Source: Stagonosporopsis chrysanthemi
Lineage: Eukaryota; Ascomycota; Dothideomycetes; Pleosporales; Didymellaceae
Assembly: GCA_022560025.1 (NCBI GenBank)
Contig: JAFISE010000050.1
Location: 1-64,000 of the forward strand
Direction of reading: 5' to 3'
DNA length: 64,000 nt
The notes under the pieces are model-generated. The model had not been told where the DNA came from and searched no databases. It saw only the letters and a list, made by a program, of their open reading frames with translations. This document shows, piece after piece, positions 10,886 to 23,816 of this stretch. Within the stretch, counting starts at the first letter, position 1. Each line of letters starts with the position of its first letter. Made by a program: the position numbers and the translations under genes.

Positions 10886-12624
10886 TTAAGAGTCCGAGGC
10901 ACGGAGCATGGGGGCTTTCGGCAATGTCACTGAGTCCTCCACATCTGATGGATCAGTCGGTTGGCTCAGTGGCGTATATCGACGGCCGCTAATCAGGGTG
11001 CTCGAAGAGCAATTTTCAAGAGAAGATGGCCGCCTAGAGCTACTACCGTACGTGTACAGACTAGGCGAAGAGTTGTTCCGCGGGAGCTGAGTGATTGTTG
11101 GTGACGCTGACAGGTTGCGAGACTCCCTGAAGTTTGAATAGGCAGGCAGCGTTGGTGCTGTTGTCAGCGATGGATCCAACAGGGGAAACGTGTTGAATTG
11201 AATGTCTTGTGATGGAGTTCTTGTACCTGTAGAGACGTTGTTGGTTGATGTGCCTACAGGAAATGGGTCTGACAAGATGTTCGCAGTAGTTGCTAAAATC
11301 CGAGAAGCTGTCGCTGGCGGTGGCATGTTTGCGGATGCTGCTTCGTGGACAGCATTCACCAGATTCTCGTTTGCAGTTACCCAAGGCAGGAGTGGTTTGA
11401 CAAGAGATCCAGTATTCGCGTGTGAAGCAATCGTATCGCTGGATGACGGCGTGCCTATGGTATGATTGGAGCGCAGGCGTCGGTCTTGCTGGTGGTCAAG
11501 GGCGTGGTGAAGTCCATGACCAGGTCTGGGTGTAGGTGCCGGGAGGCGTCTGCGCGGGGTAAGAGGCACCTCCGTAGGCTGCATTTGACGTTGTCGGGGC
11601 CTCTCTGGTAGCGTCAGATGCAGAGATGACATATTGAGAGGTGACATTGGTTCGGTTACAGCAACTGGAGGTATGTCTGTCTTTAGGTACGGCAGACCGT
11701 TCGAGATGTATGCATGTCCGTAATCCGAGTAGTAACTGGTCGTTGATTGATGGGGATGTGCGCTCTGAGGCGTGCATTGACATGAGATTCCGCATGGATG
11801 CGAGCCTGATGAGGTCGCTGTTGTTGGTAGAAATAACTGGGATTGGTCAAACGAATAGTCACCAATGGGTGAAGTATCGTCATAGGGAGTTGTCCAATCG
11901 GATTCATAAGCAGGCTTGATGTCAAGCTGAGAGTACCCAAACCTCGCCTCTGACTGAGAATAGGGATCATTCAGCGGGCTACGATGGTACGGTCCATCGC
12001 TGCCAGTAGAGTACATTGGCATGATATTGTGACCTGAAGCCATATTGGCAAGACCCTGGACGAGGTTGTAATTATCCATGACCTTGTGAACCTGATCGGA
12101 GCCAACCTGTCAATGTTAGGGCACTGATCTCGAGCGAATAAAGGTAGGATACTGACTCGGTGGAAGAGGCATTGACTGACATCCACGCCTGCCATCTTGC
12201 AGTTGTGGCAAGCCTCGCCGCCTCCGCTGTCTCCGGTGCAACGTATCTTTCTCTTACGACACCGCGCACACTGTACATTCCGTCAATATCTTCTGATGGA
12301 CCTCAGAGCATGCAGTGAATCATGTAAAGGTGATTCTAGAGGAAAATGGATAATAGAATGGTATGAGAAGAAGTGACGTACGGCTACTGCAATGCGACGC
12401 CTTGTATTTCCCTGTTCTGGCTGAAAGTCGTTTTGATCCTCATGGATTCGATTGCGAAGTCTACTGACGGGGCCTCCTACGGGATAAGAATAAGGGTCGA
12501 TTCGAGGGTCCACTCGAGGGTACTCATCCGCTACATGGCGCTCGTTGTAGTATGTCTCCGGGAAGGTACGAGCTGACGCAGACCGGGGGTAACGGCGCGG
12601 GCCGGCGTAATTGAAAGCTGACAT
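10886..12624 (-). CDS. Zn(II)2Cys6 transcription factor
   Basis: Three exons on the minus strand (12624-12382, 12270-12157, 12106-10886) give 525 residues. Splicing joins the N-terminal segment to a binuclear zinc cluster: Cys82-x2-Cys85-x6-Cys92-x9-Cys102-x2-Cys105-x9-Cys115, with the basic RKRKIR loop between the second and third cysteines that contacts CGG half-sites in this fungal family. The remainder (from about residue 130) is Ser/Pro/Thr/Gln-rich with no obvious fungal_trans middle-homology domain. The intron before the zinc cluster is long for this window (111 nt), and the next is 50 nt with a CTAAC branch site. Nuclear, sequence-specific DNA binding is the known role of the family; targets cannot be inferred, since the neighbours are unrelated. 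Confidence 0.9.
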
Positions 12625-13860
12625 CGCCTCAAACTTTCCTAGGCGTCAGCTTTCTCAAAATTGGCAGGCTTAGGCTAGGTACCAATGATATAAGCGAAAG
12701 CCCTGCGGGCTGATCTGAGATGTTTCGGGTTTCAGCTGCAGTTGGCGATAAGACACTCGAATTGACGCTTCAAGCCCAGCCAAAAGATAGAGAGAACTTG
12801 CTCTCGCAGAGGTCGCTCACTGACAGTGATCTGGTGATGCAGCCGCCGAGAGGGGAACCGTCAGGAAACAGGAGTCTGGAGAAACTAGGTGTGTTGATTA
12901 TAGAAGTTGGTCATCAACCACGAATGTTTGCTATCAAAATGGCAGTTGACGTGGCCCAAGGAACTAGAGTATTGAAGAGGTTAAGGCGGTACCATCCGAG
13001 TCACAAGGCAGGGTGTTTGTCTGATTGCCTACTTGAAGGTTACCTCGCCAATCAGATGCTGTTACACCCATTGATGCAGGTCTGCCAAGGATATAACAGA
13101 TCGCACATCCGAATACTGAATGGCGATCGGACAGCTGCATGAGACAGATGGGAAAATCCATTGACACTGTACTAGATCAAGTGGAGATGCTCAGATATTC
13201 CTCAGAAGGAAGGCACAGTACCTCAGCGGACTTCATTTCGGCTGATAAACCTTGCCAAGGAGGCGTAAGACCAAGTCTGGGCATCACGACCACAGCTTGC
13301 TGTTCGCGTAGAAAACACAGTCCTGGATCGAAGGTTGTACACTGAGCAAATCTCGTTTGCCCTTGGATTGCAAGGTACTACACGGGGAAGCGGAAGTCCT
13401 GTCAGTCTGTCAGTGATGACTCGCCAACTCACGTCCTGACTCTCAAGCATGCCCCTGGTGTTTTCGCGGAGCGTAAGAATAGAGTAGCGGCAGCCCCAGC
13501 ATCCCGGCAACAACAGAACAGGCTCACTGTTGTCATAACGCTATCCCATAACGGCAAAACGGAAACATATTTTCTTCAGACCAGGTAAGGGACCGGCTTG
13601 GGTGCCAACACGGTGTCCCTGTCAGTCCTCCGAGTACCGAGTTTAACTACGCGTTCGGAAGAAGCAATAAAGCATACCGACATGTAGGATCAGTATGTCC
13701 GTAAAGGTTTGCTTGTCGAAGTCATTGCTCAAGCGTCATGCTCAGCAGGTCCGTAACCACACCAAGATGCCCAAATTGAACTAGTCCTCACAGGCACCAG
13801 CGAATGGGCTGACAATCACCCAATAGCGTTTAGCTGCCGCTGGGGCACCTATAGAGACCT
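12625..13860. other. Intergenic, possible relic sequence
   Basis: No intact gene. A plus-strand ATG frame at 12720-13142 (140 codons) and minus-strand frames at 13223-13513 exist without recognisable motifs. This stretch adjoins the decayed gene that follows, so it may also be degenerate, but I cannot show it. Confidence 0.4.
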
Positions 13861-13861
13861 G

Positions 13862-15201
13862 TAGGCTGTCGTGTACTAGCTAAGGAACGGTCCATGTGTT
13901 GAAGGCCGGCGAAAGCATCCGGACCGCATCCTTGTGCACCTCCAGGGGCTGATGCCGGGGTCCCCAGTGGGGGAAGTGATAGACCGCATGACTATGAAAT
14001 GCGATATCAAACTTGGCCCACATGTTGCGGTCATCCTGTTTTTGTAACGAACCCAATAAGAGCAGCTTATAGCGTCAAGCCAGCCGAAAATCTTGCGTCT
14101 CAAAACGTCCTTTCTTCTCATTGACAATGCAGTACGTGTATGCGATACTCAGGCCGCGGGTATCGTCCGTTCGAAGTTACGGAGTTGTGGTAGCAAACGG
14201 CGCCGTACACAAACAAGTCACCTTGGCTGCAGAGAGGCTCGTCGTTGTATGACCGTCCATTACCAGGCTTAGCTTCCAATGAGCGCAGTGCACAGAACCA
14301 GGAAGTGTCAGGATGGCACGCCAGTTTCCAAAGATACATTCCTTGCAGGGTGGCGTTGACCGGCCGTGAACACTACTCCGTGCAGTCGTGCTGCGCGTCA
14401 TCGACAACGAGTGGTCTTCCGGTACCTGAATAGCGGTATCACGCATGTGATATGGACCCCTAATGCCGTACCTGCAAATTTTGACAGATGCTGGGACAAC
14501 CGGCCCGCGAAGATGTTGCCGTTAAAAAGGATGGTGATACCCGAAAGCACGTCCTCATTGAGCACACTGTTGATCGAGTGGGCAAGATTGTATCACAGCG
14601 CAAAGTGATGCAAAAGGTATCGTTGTAGAATTTCAAGCGAGGTAACACCACAAATAAACGATGCCTTCACGGCCTGGGCTTGCAGATATCGGTGAGGGTA
14701 TGCCGCTTCGGCACAGCTGTTTGCGTCTCATTCCCCTGTTCTCGGCTACGCGGTATGTTCACTAGGAAAAGACGGTCCAGTAGGATCGAGATTATGGAAG
14801 AAGCAACGATCTCGGAACGCTACAGGGGCTGGTACGTACCGCAAATCCATGAAAAGTGCTTGCGACAACGGCCCGCATGACAGTGCGTAGGCTCCGAGCA
14901 CCCCTGACAAAGCCGGGAATCTTGCTTCAAACGCGCTGGCGCCCTTGTTTCTGCTTCAATTTTAACGACCTGGCAACGAAAATCGACTGGCAATGGATGA
15001 GGTAAGGAGTCAGCGGCAAGCTATGGCGTGGACATTTGCATCGTTGAACTTTAGCAATCGCATCATCCATTCATCTTGCTGGACAACCTGAACACCATGT
15101 AGAACGTTGCTCAACCGACATTGACGTTGGCTTTCTTGACGTCTTAAGAAAAATGCCGTGTTATGTTGCGTTGCAAGAGGAAACTGCACCAGTTGCGTCA
15201 C
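13862..15201 (-). pseudogene. Decayed protein-coding relic
   Basis: On the minus strand a single frame runs from about 15200 down to about 14490 with protein-like composition (for example SAFEARFPALSGVLGAYA, LQAQAVKASFICGVTSLE, DVLSGITILFNGNIFAGR) but is broken by at least six nonsense codons. After a plausible 46-nt intron (GTACGG...TTCAG) it continues (YLWKLACHPDTSWFCALRS, EPLCSQGDLFVYGAVCY), with one more TAG, to a TGA at about 14118. Below this, down to about 13880, another frame again looks coding (RNMWAKFDIAFHSHAVYHF). Most stops are one C-to-T change from CGA, CAA or CAG. I do not recognise the family. Best read as a dead gene, perhaps mutated by repeat-induced-point-mutation-like decay; chance cannot be fully excluded. 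Confidence 0.5.
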
Positions 15202-15297
15202 TGCTGACTAACAATCTTAGCGCGTTTCAGCTATCGAAGCTGTCGCGACCAAAGCACGTCTGTACTTTTGCGACAATCACATCTGCGCGCGCAAACC

Positions 15298-16853
15298 ATG
15301 TCTGTGCTTCTTGAAACGTCGCTCGGTGACATTACGATCGATCTCCTTGTGGATGACGCGCCGAGATGCTGTGAAAAGTATGTCTATCCAATCCCTACCC
15401 GCGCCTTGGCTTTATGCACACTATTCTTCCCGCTATCACCGCACTTGTATACCTCATTCCGCTGTCCTTTGACGCACGCTGAGCATATGACAGCCACTGA
15501 CAGCTCGCTGCCTCCAGCTTTATAAAGCTATGCAAACTGAAGTACTACAACTTCTCGCCCGTGCATAGTGTCCAACCCAACTTCTCGTTCCAGACTGGCG
15601 ATCCCATTGGTCCTGGATCCAAGGACAGCGATGGTGGCAGCTCAGTATGGGGCTTGCTGGACCCATCAAGCGCGGCCAAGAAGAACTTCGTGCCCGAGTT
15701 CAAACATTCGCTGAAGCATGCGGAGATGGGCACTGTCAGCATGGCCACAGCGCCAAACCCGGACAATCCAGACGAACGATATGCCGGCAGCCAATTCATC
15801 ATTACTCTCGGCCCAAACATCGATTTCCTTGACGGAAAAGCTGCTATATTTGGCACAGTTGTTGAGGGATTTGACGCTCTTGAGAAGATCAACGCAGCAT
15901 ACATCGATGACAAGGGCCGACCACTCAAAGACATCCGCATATTGCACACCGTTGTGCTCGACGATCCGTACGACGATCCTGCTGGTCTCGTTGAGCCACC
16001 AGAAAGCCCAGTCCCTTCCGCCGCACAACTTGCAACAGTCCGTGTTGCTTACGATGAGAACCTCGAAGAGGAAACCGATCCAGAGGCGCTGGAAAAAGTT
16101 CGAAGAGAACGCGAAGCGCGTGCACAAGCTCTTACCCTAGAGATGGTCGGCGACCTGCCATTTGCTGAAGTTGCACCGCCTGAGAACGTGCTGTTCGTGT
16201 GCAAACTCAATCCCGTCACGCAAGATGAAGACCTTGAGCTCATCTTCTCGCGATTCGGCAAGATCATAAGCTGTGAGGTGATTCGGGACAAGCGCACTGG
16301 AGATAGCCTGCAATACGCCTTCATCGAGTACTCGAACCAGAAGGAATGTGAACAAGCATACTTTAAGATGGATGGCGTGCTGATAGACGATCACCGCATC
16401 CACGTTGACTTTTCTCAGAGTGTTTCAAAGATCGCCGACGACTGGCGCGATGTCACGAATAAGAAGCGGAGACGAGCAGCGGGTGGCTTTGGTGGTATTG
16501 ACAACCTCGAGAAGAAGACACAGTACCGCGAAAGAGGAGGGCGCGAGATCGTTTCAGACTCTGTTGTCAACCGCCTCGTAGTCGACCGCGACCCTGCTCC
16601 AGGTTCCAATCCTCGAGACGACAGAGACAAGCGACGAGACGGTGCACAACGGCGCGAGCGCAGGGAAGAGTACCATGACGATCGACACAAACGCAATCGC
16701 AGCCGTAGCCCTCGCCGAGACCGCCACGGTCATGATGACGGTCGTTACGAGCCTAAGCGCCGCGAGCGGAGCCGCAGTCCACAACGACGCGAGGACGGGC
16801 GAGACCATAGTCGAAACCGGCACAGGAGGGACGATAGAGAGAGGAGGCGATGA
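15298..16853 (+). CDS. cyp6: Cyclophilin-RRM peptidyl-prolyl isomerase (PPIL4-like)
   Basis: Two exons (15298-15377, 15518-16853) give 471 residues, a usual size for the family. Residues 1 to about 165 are a cyclophilin domain ([61 protein letters not shown]). The catalytic Arg position of classical cyclophilins (HRV) reads HSV here, as is usual in the PPIL4 class, so isomerase activity may be weak. Residues about 249-328 are an RNA-recognition motif ([10 protein letters not shown] and [10 protein letters not shown] are RNP2 and RNP1). The tail is rich in Arg-Asp, Arg-Ser and Arg-Glu, as in splicing-associated proteins. Family role: nuclear RNA-processing-associated cyclophilin. The 140-nt intron carries a CTGAC branch site just before its CTCCAG acceptor. 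Confidence 0.93.
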
Positions 16854-17932
16854 GCCAACCTGAGACCAGTTGAACCTATCCGTACCGATATCCACACATT
16901 TAGAGCAGCACTGTACATTACAAAACTCCAGTAGTTTACCAAACATCTTACGATCGCCCGCCAGCGGTTGCATACTCCCCATCCACCCACCTTCCCCCAC
17001 GTAGTCCAGTCGCCCGCGCCATCCCATCCTCGTGCTGATTCCATTCCACGGTACGGGGGAGCCCGTTTGTTTTTGCCGATCAAGTTTACTCCAATCAACT
17101 CTTCTGTGCGCGCTACAATTACTTGCGTAACATGACTAACACTTCACACTCAATAGCCTCAAGTAAAGCAAGTAGTACGCGGTATGTCTCTCTGCTGATA
17201 GTGGTTTTCGTCATGGGCGTTGTGCGATAGAAATTCGTAGCCAACTCAAGGATCTATTGTTCCCAAAAAGCGATCGCTCAATAGAACCGAGCTTCCCCCG
17301 TACTGTGCTGTACGGGGCCAGGCTAACGGTCTAGCATGTGCTTGTTTCAACGCCGCGAAGGTGGATCTGCCCTGCCATGCCATGTCATGTTTATGTTCTT
17401 ACATGTTCGCTTATTCGCGCATGCTACCGCCCATGTCTTCCCAACGCGGAGGTTGAAATCGGCCCTCCTGTACTGCTACAGGGTGTATTCGGTCCTTTCC
17501 CTCACTGCTTGCACGGCTTGTGCCCGGCTGCAGGGAGCGAGGCACGCACAAGCATGTGCTATGGATGACTACATAGAAGCTGTGAGGATGGGGAATCACG
17601 AACAGCAGGAAGGACTCGGCATGCGACCGTCACCCCAGATAGAAGTTTGAGTTGCAGAGGATTGTTCAGTCTCTCTATTTCGGACTAGATGTACAAAAGG
17701 ACATTTTTCAGTCTCTCGTCCTCATTGCGATGCAAAACCCCACATCAAGGCAAAGAGACCCTTAAGACTCTGTGCTGTGGACTCCGTAACTCCGTGCCAT
17801 GCATAACATCCATGTTTGTGTGGTGTCGATGATGACAACCTTGTTTGTGTCTCAAAATCCCCCATTTGTATGGAGACTCTCTGTTCTGAAACTGTCAGCT
17901 CGCGACTGTCAGCCGAGCAGGTCGCCAGACGC
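16854..17932. other. Convergent intergenic region
   Basis: Lies between the 3' ends of cyp6 (plus) and rpb2 (minus) and should hold both terminators. Overlapping short frames at 17336-17650 on both strands have no homology signal I can name. Confidence 0.5.
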
Positions 17933-20900
17933 CTAGTCGCGGACGCTGAGGCCGGAGCGGGTTGTGAACATGCGTGTGGCGATGTTCATGGCGAGCAATT
18001 CCTGGAAGAGCAGTTTGGCGGCGTAAGGGATGTGGATCTGGGAGATGCGGGTCTTGTTGTGGCAGGGGCGGCACTCATATTTGCCTTGTTTGAGTTGACT
18101 GTTACTATGTTAGGTAAAATTCTTGATAAGGGGACGAGGAATACTTACGCAATGGGACTCATCAGGCCACAGATGTCGCAGACGTGTACCGTGTACGCAT
18201 CTGAGACCGTAAAGAGACGCTCCTTGAGGAATGCAGCAGCGCCGTGCGCAATCATGCAATCACGTTCCATTTCTCCGAAACGGAGACCACCATCCCTAGC
18301 ACGACCTTCAACAGGCTGTCGAGTGAGAATCTGGAGAGGACCACGGGCACGAGCGTGAATCTTGTCATCCACCATATGCCTCAGACGCTGGTAGTATGTC
18401 GGGCCCAAAAAGATTTGTGTGCGCATCTTCTTTCCGGTGTGACCGTTGTACATGATCTCGAAACCACGCTTCTGGTACCCCGCTTCCTCGAGTAGATTAG
18501 AGATCTGATCGACAGTGACGTCGGTGAAGGGCGTAGCATCACCTTCTTGCCCAGTGATGGCACCGACCTTGGAAAGCAGACACTCGACCAAATGGGCAAT
18601 TGTCATACGAGATGGGATAGCGTGCGGGTTGATGACCAGATCCGGAGTGACGCCGTCTCTTGTGAAGGGCATATCCTCATGCCTGTAGGTGAGACCAATG
18701 GTTCCCTTCTGCCCGTGACGAGACGCAAACTTGTCACCGATCTGGGGAACCTTCGTTGTTCGTGTACGGACCTTAACGAAACGCAAACCCTCTGTGTTGG
18801 TAGTGAAAAGAACTTGGTCGACGATACCATTTTCCGTGCTACGCAGGGGTGTTGAAACATCGCGCTTGGTGTGTAGTGATGTCTTCTGACCCATTTCTTG
18901 AGCATCAGCCGCGATAGGCGCAGTCTTGCCAATGATGATATCATCACCGGAGACACGCACACCAGGCGCGACGACACCGTCATCATCGAGCTTGTCGTAT
19001 GTCCCACCCTTCAGCCTCAGTGTATCAGCCCGGGTTGGCTTCTCGAATTGTTCCAGGACGTTGACACCGATTCGCTTCTCTTGTTCTGTGTAGGCTCGGT
19101 AGAAAAGCGACCTGAAGAGGCCGCGATCGATGCTGCTTTGGTTCATGATGACGGAATCTTCTTGATTGTAACCAGAGTAGCAGGCAATGGCGACAATGGC
19201 GTTCTGTCCTGCTGGCAGCTCGCGGAATTTGAGATATTCCATGGATCTTGTGGTGGCAAGTGGTTTCTGAGGATAGTAGAGAACGTTCATCATCGTCTCC
19301 ATGCGCAGAGCGTAGTTTGTCAGGGCAACACCCATGGCTTGCTTACCCATGGCAGATTGGTATGTGTTACGAGGCGACTGGTTGTGATCAGGGAAAGGAA
19401 TAATACTGGCACAAATGCCCAGAATCATAGCAGGATGAATCTCGCAATGGGTGTAGGCGTGGATGCGAGGATCCGGCTTAGGCTTAATACGCGCAAGACG
19501 GTCTTTCCCTTGTGAGTTGCGAGCATCTTGTGGTATGCCTTGTTTCATGTCGCGCCATTCACCAAGATCCTCGGGTGACATGACAATCATGGCAGTCTCC
19601 TCTTCTTCGGCGTCAAGGTACTCAATGACGCCGTCTTGAATGAGGCCTTTCCAGCCGTATGTGAGCGCAGTCTTCTCTTCTTCGCCAATACCTGCTGTAG
19701 CCATTACCTGCTGCTCTTCGATCAGCTTGGAGTAATGAACCTGGTTGAATACCAGGTGGTTTCGGTCGTCCTTAGTAACGTCATTCTGCACAACGAAGAG
19801 TGGCCTCATGACACGTCCAGCATCTGTGAAAATCTTGAACTCTCGGTCACGGATGTCTCGAATCAAACTCATTTCGTATGACAGGGTTCCGTTGCGGCGG
19901 AGTTCCTGCACGGTCGAAACAAGCTGCTGCGCGTTGTTGTGGACACCCACCCAAACACCGTTGACAAATACCTTGGTGGCATCAGGATTCTGGTTCTGGT
20001 CATACTCCTCGAGAAGCTGCATGTTTCTCTTGCCCATGAAGTCGGCAATAGGCGTAGCATCACTGCCGACACTGACGTAGCACATGAGGGACAAGTTCTT
20101 GACCAGACCACAAGCCTGACCTTCGGGTGTCTCGGCAGGGCAGACAAGACCCCAATGACTGTTGTGCAGCTGACGAGGCTTCGCGAGCTTGCCATCTCGG
20201 CCTACGGGTGTGTTGGTTCGTCGCAAATGGGACAATGTCGAAGCGTATGTGTATCGGTTCAACACTTGAGAGACACCGGCTTTCGCAGAGGCGGCCTTCT
20301 TCTGATCACCCCAGTTTCCCGTAGCGAGTGAGTACTTCAAGCCGTTGGTGATGATGCTTGCCTTGACAGCCATCTGCACGTTAAAGTCTGAGTTGTTCTC
20401 CACACATCTCTGCAGATACTTGTAGACGTCCTTGGTCAACTTGAGGAAGAGAATGCGGAACAAGTTCGCAATCAGCGGTCCTGCAAGATCGAGACGCTTC
20501 TTACCGAAGTGGTCACGATCGTCCTCATCTCGACGGCCCAGAACACACTGCAGCATTCGGTGAATCATGTAACCGAAGAAGTACGCCTTGCGAGTGTCCT
20601 GCCCTTCCCTCTGCGAGATATGTGGAAGAAACTCGCGCTGCATAATGTCACGCGCGAACTTCAGACGCCTGTCCTTTGTGCCCTGTGTTGCTCCACGCCT
20701 AGCGATGAAGTCAAGCGCCGACTCGCGATCTTGAACGATAGAACCCTCTTCAATACTAGGCTTGAGTAGCTCCAGCATCTGTGTATCGGTGCGATCGTAG
20801 ACGATGTGCCCAAGAATCTCTTCGTCCGAGACAATGCCAAGCGAGCGGAAGACGATGGCCATGGGCACATCAGCCTTGATGTAGGGGAGCGTAGCGTAGG

Positions 20901-21762
20901 CAAAAGGTCCCGGCATACGCTTTCCACTGGCAAGTGAGTTTTCAGCCCATTTGATATTGAACGAGGAAATCAGACGCGTGCCCTTCTCGACGGCACTTCG
21001 GATTTCAGCGATCCAGGGAATTGGGCCCTGCTTCTTTCGGAAAACCTGGACAATGTTTGCTGCACTGCGCTCCTGGGCGATCAAGACCTTCTCACTACCA
21101 TTGATGACGAAGTAACCTCCCTGATCGTAAGGACACTCGTTCAGTCCGAAAAGCGCTTCGTCGTTTTGCCCGCGCAAATGACAGAGCTCCGAGCGCAGCA
21201 TAACAGGCAGCTTTCCGATGAACACTCGCGCGGACTCGTCGCTGTCCATGGGGATGTCCTCGCGGTCCCATCGGATCTGCGTGATGCCGCCTGTTTGTCC
21301 CTCCGTCTCGTCGTCCTCATCCTCGACCGGCGCTGTTGTCTCACGAGCCACCATGATACGGTTCTCGATGTCTGCCAGCATGGCACCGGAGTAGGTCAGG
21401 TTGCGCAAACGGGCCTCGTGCGGGTAGAGCTGGACTGTTGTGCCATCGCCCTCGGTGTGCGTCGGTCGCGCAAGATAGACGCGTCCGAACTTGATCTCGT
21501 AGCGGCGCTTGATGATAGGATCGATGTCCTCGTCTGGGTTGTACGGTGTGTTCTGCTCAAGAATGACGCTACCGTTCTCCTTCACTATATCCTGTATTGT
21601 GTTGCGCGTGAACTCGTCGTATGAGTCCAGCTGCTGCGACACCAGACCCTTAGTGTCGAAGAAAGAGCTGATGACGGCCCAGCAATCCTCTGAGGTGATA
21701 GCCTGTTCCTCGTCTTCGTACTCGTCCTCCTCCATGTAGTCGGCGTTGTATCCGGCCGACAT
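17933..21762 (-). CDS. rpb2: RNA polymerase II second-largest subunit
   Basis: Two exons (21762-18149 and 18098-17933) separated by a 50-nt intron (GTAAGT, CTAAC branch, AACAG) give 1259 residues, close to the family norm. The open frame extends upstream from TTG, but [19 protein letters not shown] at the first ATG is the expected acidic RPB2 start. Landmarks include the protrusion/lobe, the fork ([17 protein letters not shown]), the hybrid-binding region ([20 protein letters not shown]), the [15 protein letters not shown] motif near the active site, and the C-terminal zinc ribbon Cys1195-x2-Cys1198 ... Cys1214-x2-Cys1217. The intron falls between the two cysteine pairs. It forms the Pol II cleft with Rpb1 in the nucleus. 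Diagnostic and essential; this gene is a standard phylogenetic marker and would place the organism. Confidence 0.98.
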
Positions 21763-22237
21763 GCTGGCGCCAGGTGATATCAGGACGCAAGACGCGCGAT
21801 GGGGGATCAAGAAGGAGGAGTGCGTGGGGTGGAGGTTGGGGAGTACGACTGCTCCTTGTCCTTGTCAAGTGCAAGTGCGCGACGGGCGGCGACTGCCTCA
21901 AAGAACGGTGGAACACTAGCGTGTCTCCAGAGCCTTGCTTCTTACTGGCTGGTTAGAGTGTTGACATCACGTGACGAAGACCGAACACTAAATGTGAGCG
22001 CGGCCTCTGTCCTGGAAGAAGGGCATATCAACTCGAGTTGAAGTTGTTGTTCCATCTGAATCAACGATGTGTTGCTCTGGCTGTCGGAAACGCTCAGTGC
22101 ACCGATGCGATTTGTAGCAATACTGCTCAGTGCTCTCTCCCACCTAAATTTGGCCCGCAGCGTTCTCACACCATGGCAGCGGACCTCAGCAAGAGATCTC
22201 CGATGGTAATTGCTTATCAAGAGCTCACGACCACAGC
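21763..22237. promoter_or_regulatory. rpb2 upstream region
   Basis: Contains the 5' flank of rpb2 and the 3' flank of the next minus-strand gene. Pyrimidine-rich on the rpb2 sense strand just upstream of the ATG. No specific operator recognised. Confidence 0.4.
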
Positions 22238-23355
22238 CTAGATCTTGCTCTGCCCTTCCTGCGGCACCTTGACAACAACCTTGCCCCAGCTGTCGCGGCC
22301 ACCTAACGCCTTCAGCGCAGCTGGCACGCTCTCAAGACCAACGTATTCGGTATCAGTGTAGCACGTACCCTTGTACTTCCCTTCCCGTATCAGCTGGAAA
22401 ATACCGTCCCATACCTTTTCTACCATGTCTGGCTCGTTGACGGCGTACATGCCCCAGTGCAGCCCAACGACGCTGACATTCTTCAGCAGGATGCGGTTTG
22501 TGGCCATCTTCTCAATATCACCAGCCGCGAATCCCACCACTAACAATCTGCCATTCCATGCTGTGCACTTCATGGACTGTGCAATGAGGCCCACGGGATC
22601 ATACACAATGTCGACGCCACGGCCCTTGGGTGTCAATTTCTTGACCTGCTCTGGCCAGTCTGACTTCCGATAATCGATGGCGTAGTCGGCGCCAAATTTG
22701 CGGGCGACATCCTGCTTGTGCTGAGTTCCAGCGGTAGCTATGACAGTTGCGCCGAAAGCCTTGGCGATCTGGACAGCAGCCAGGCCAACACCGCCAGCTG
22801 CTGCGTGAATGAGGACCCAGTCGCCTACATTGGTCAGCGATTCATGTCTTTAGAAGAGACAATAAGTATGCTTACCCTGCTTGATGTTTGCTCTGGTCAC
22901 GAGGCCTGCATAACTTGTAGGCGCAGTCACAAACATGCCTGCGGCCTCATCGAAGCTCCAGCCCTCTGGCACGGGCTTCAACTTCTCTTCTGTGCTTACG
23001 ACATGTGTCGCATATCCGCCTTGGCTGGCACCAAAGACCTTGTCGCCAACCTTGTAGAGGGGTGTTCGGCCACCTGGCAATGAAGACGGGGCTTTCAGAA
23101 TCACACCCGAGAATTCTGAGCCAGCGATCCAAGGAAAAGGTGGTTGGTGCTGGTACTTGCCGCGGATCTGCAGCAAGTCGAAGAAGTTGGTTGCAGAGGC
23201 GTGAATGGCTATCAGATATTCATTGTCCTTGGGCGTGGGGTCTGGAAAGGACTGGACCTTCAGGTCCTCGGGTCCCTGAGATTGTCAATTGGGGACAGAT
23301 GAGACGATAGCGCGCATGTTACCTTGACATACTCCTTGATCTGGATGCCCTTCAT
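22238..23355 (-). CDS. Quinone oxidoreductase-like MDR family protein
   Basis: Three exons (23355-23323, 23275-22876, 22824-22238) give 339 residues. The short first exon encodes MKGIQIKEYVK. The protein has the medium-chain dehydrogenase/reductase order: an N-terminal GroES-like domain (PFPWIAGSEFSGVI, VGDKVFGASQGGYATHVV) then a Rossmann fold with the AAGGVG nucleotide motif at residues 153-158 (usual for NADPH quinone reductases) and GRGVDIVYDPVGL. It lacks the structural zinc cysteines of alcohol dehydrogenases. Known family reactions are NADPH-dependent reductions of quinones or enones in the cytosol or mitochondria; the specific substrate cannot be told. It is divergent from dsk2 and shares its upstream region. 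Confidence 0.92.
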
Positions 23356-23816
23356 GCTGTGCCGTGTATATATTCAAGTCTGCAAAAACGGGTATGGAAG
23401 TAGTCACGAGTCTGGATGTGGGCAATACAAAAGCAATCAATGGGGATGCAAGAGACATCCGTTGTTGCGAAGCTCGGCGGAGACGAAGCGCTCCGCAAGA
23501 TGCCTCGGTTGGAGCTTACTCGTCTGCCCTACTCCGCGCAATGCGCCACACGCCATGCCTGCCCCACACGCGGTGGCTCATGCCTCCACTTTGGTCCGTC
23601 ATCGTCTTTCCACTTCTGCGGCCTTCCACGGCAGCTGTGAAGCTCAGCACTGCCTACGGACTGCGGACCACGGACCATCTTTCCCCTTCACCAGCCCAGT
23701 CTCCCCACCCACGTATATTACTACGCAGCTTGAGCTCAAATCTGCTCGCTCCTCGCCACCGAACCACCCCCACCAGTCACTCGATCGTTGCAGAACACAA
23801 ATCGCTACCCGCAAGC
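23356..23816. promoter_or_regulatory. Shared divergent promoter, oxidoreductase / dsk2
   Basis: 461 bp between the two start codons. The half next to dsk2 is rich in CCCACC and CTCCCC-type pyrimidine stretches, common upstream of strongly expressed fungal genes. No named operator could be assigned. Confidence 0.5.
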
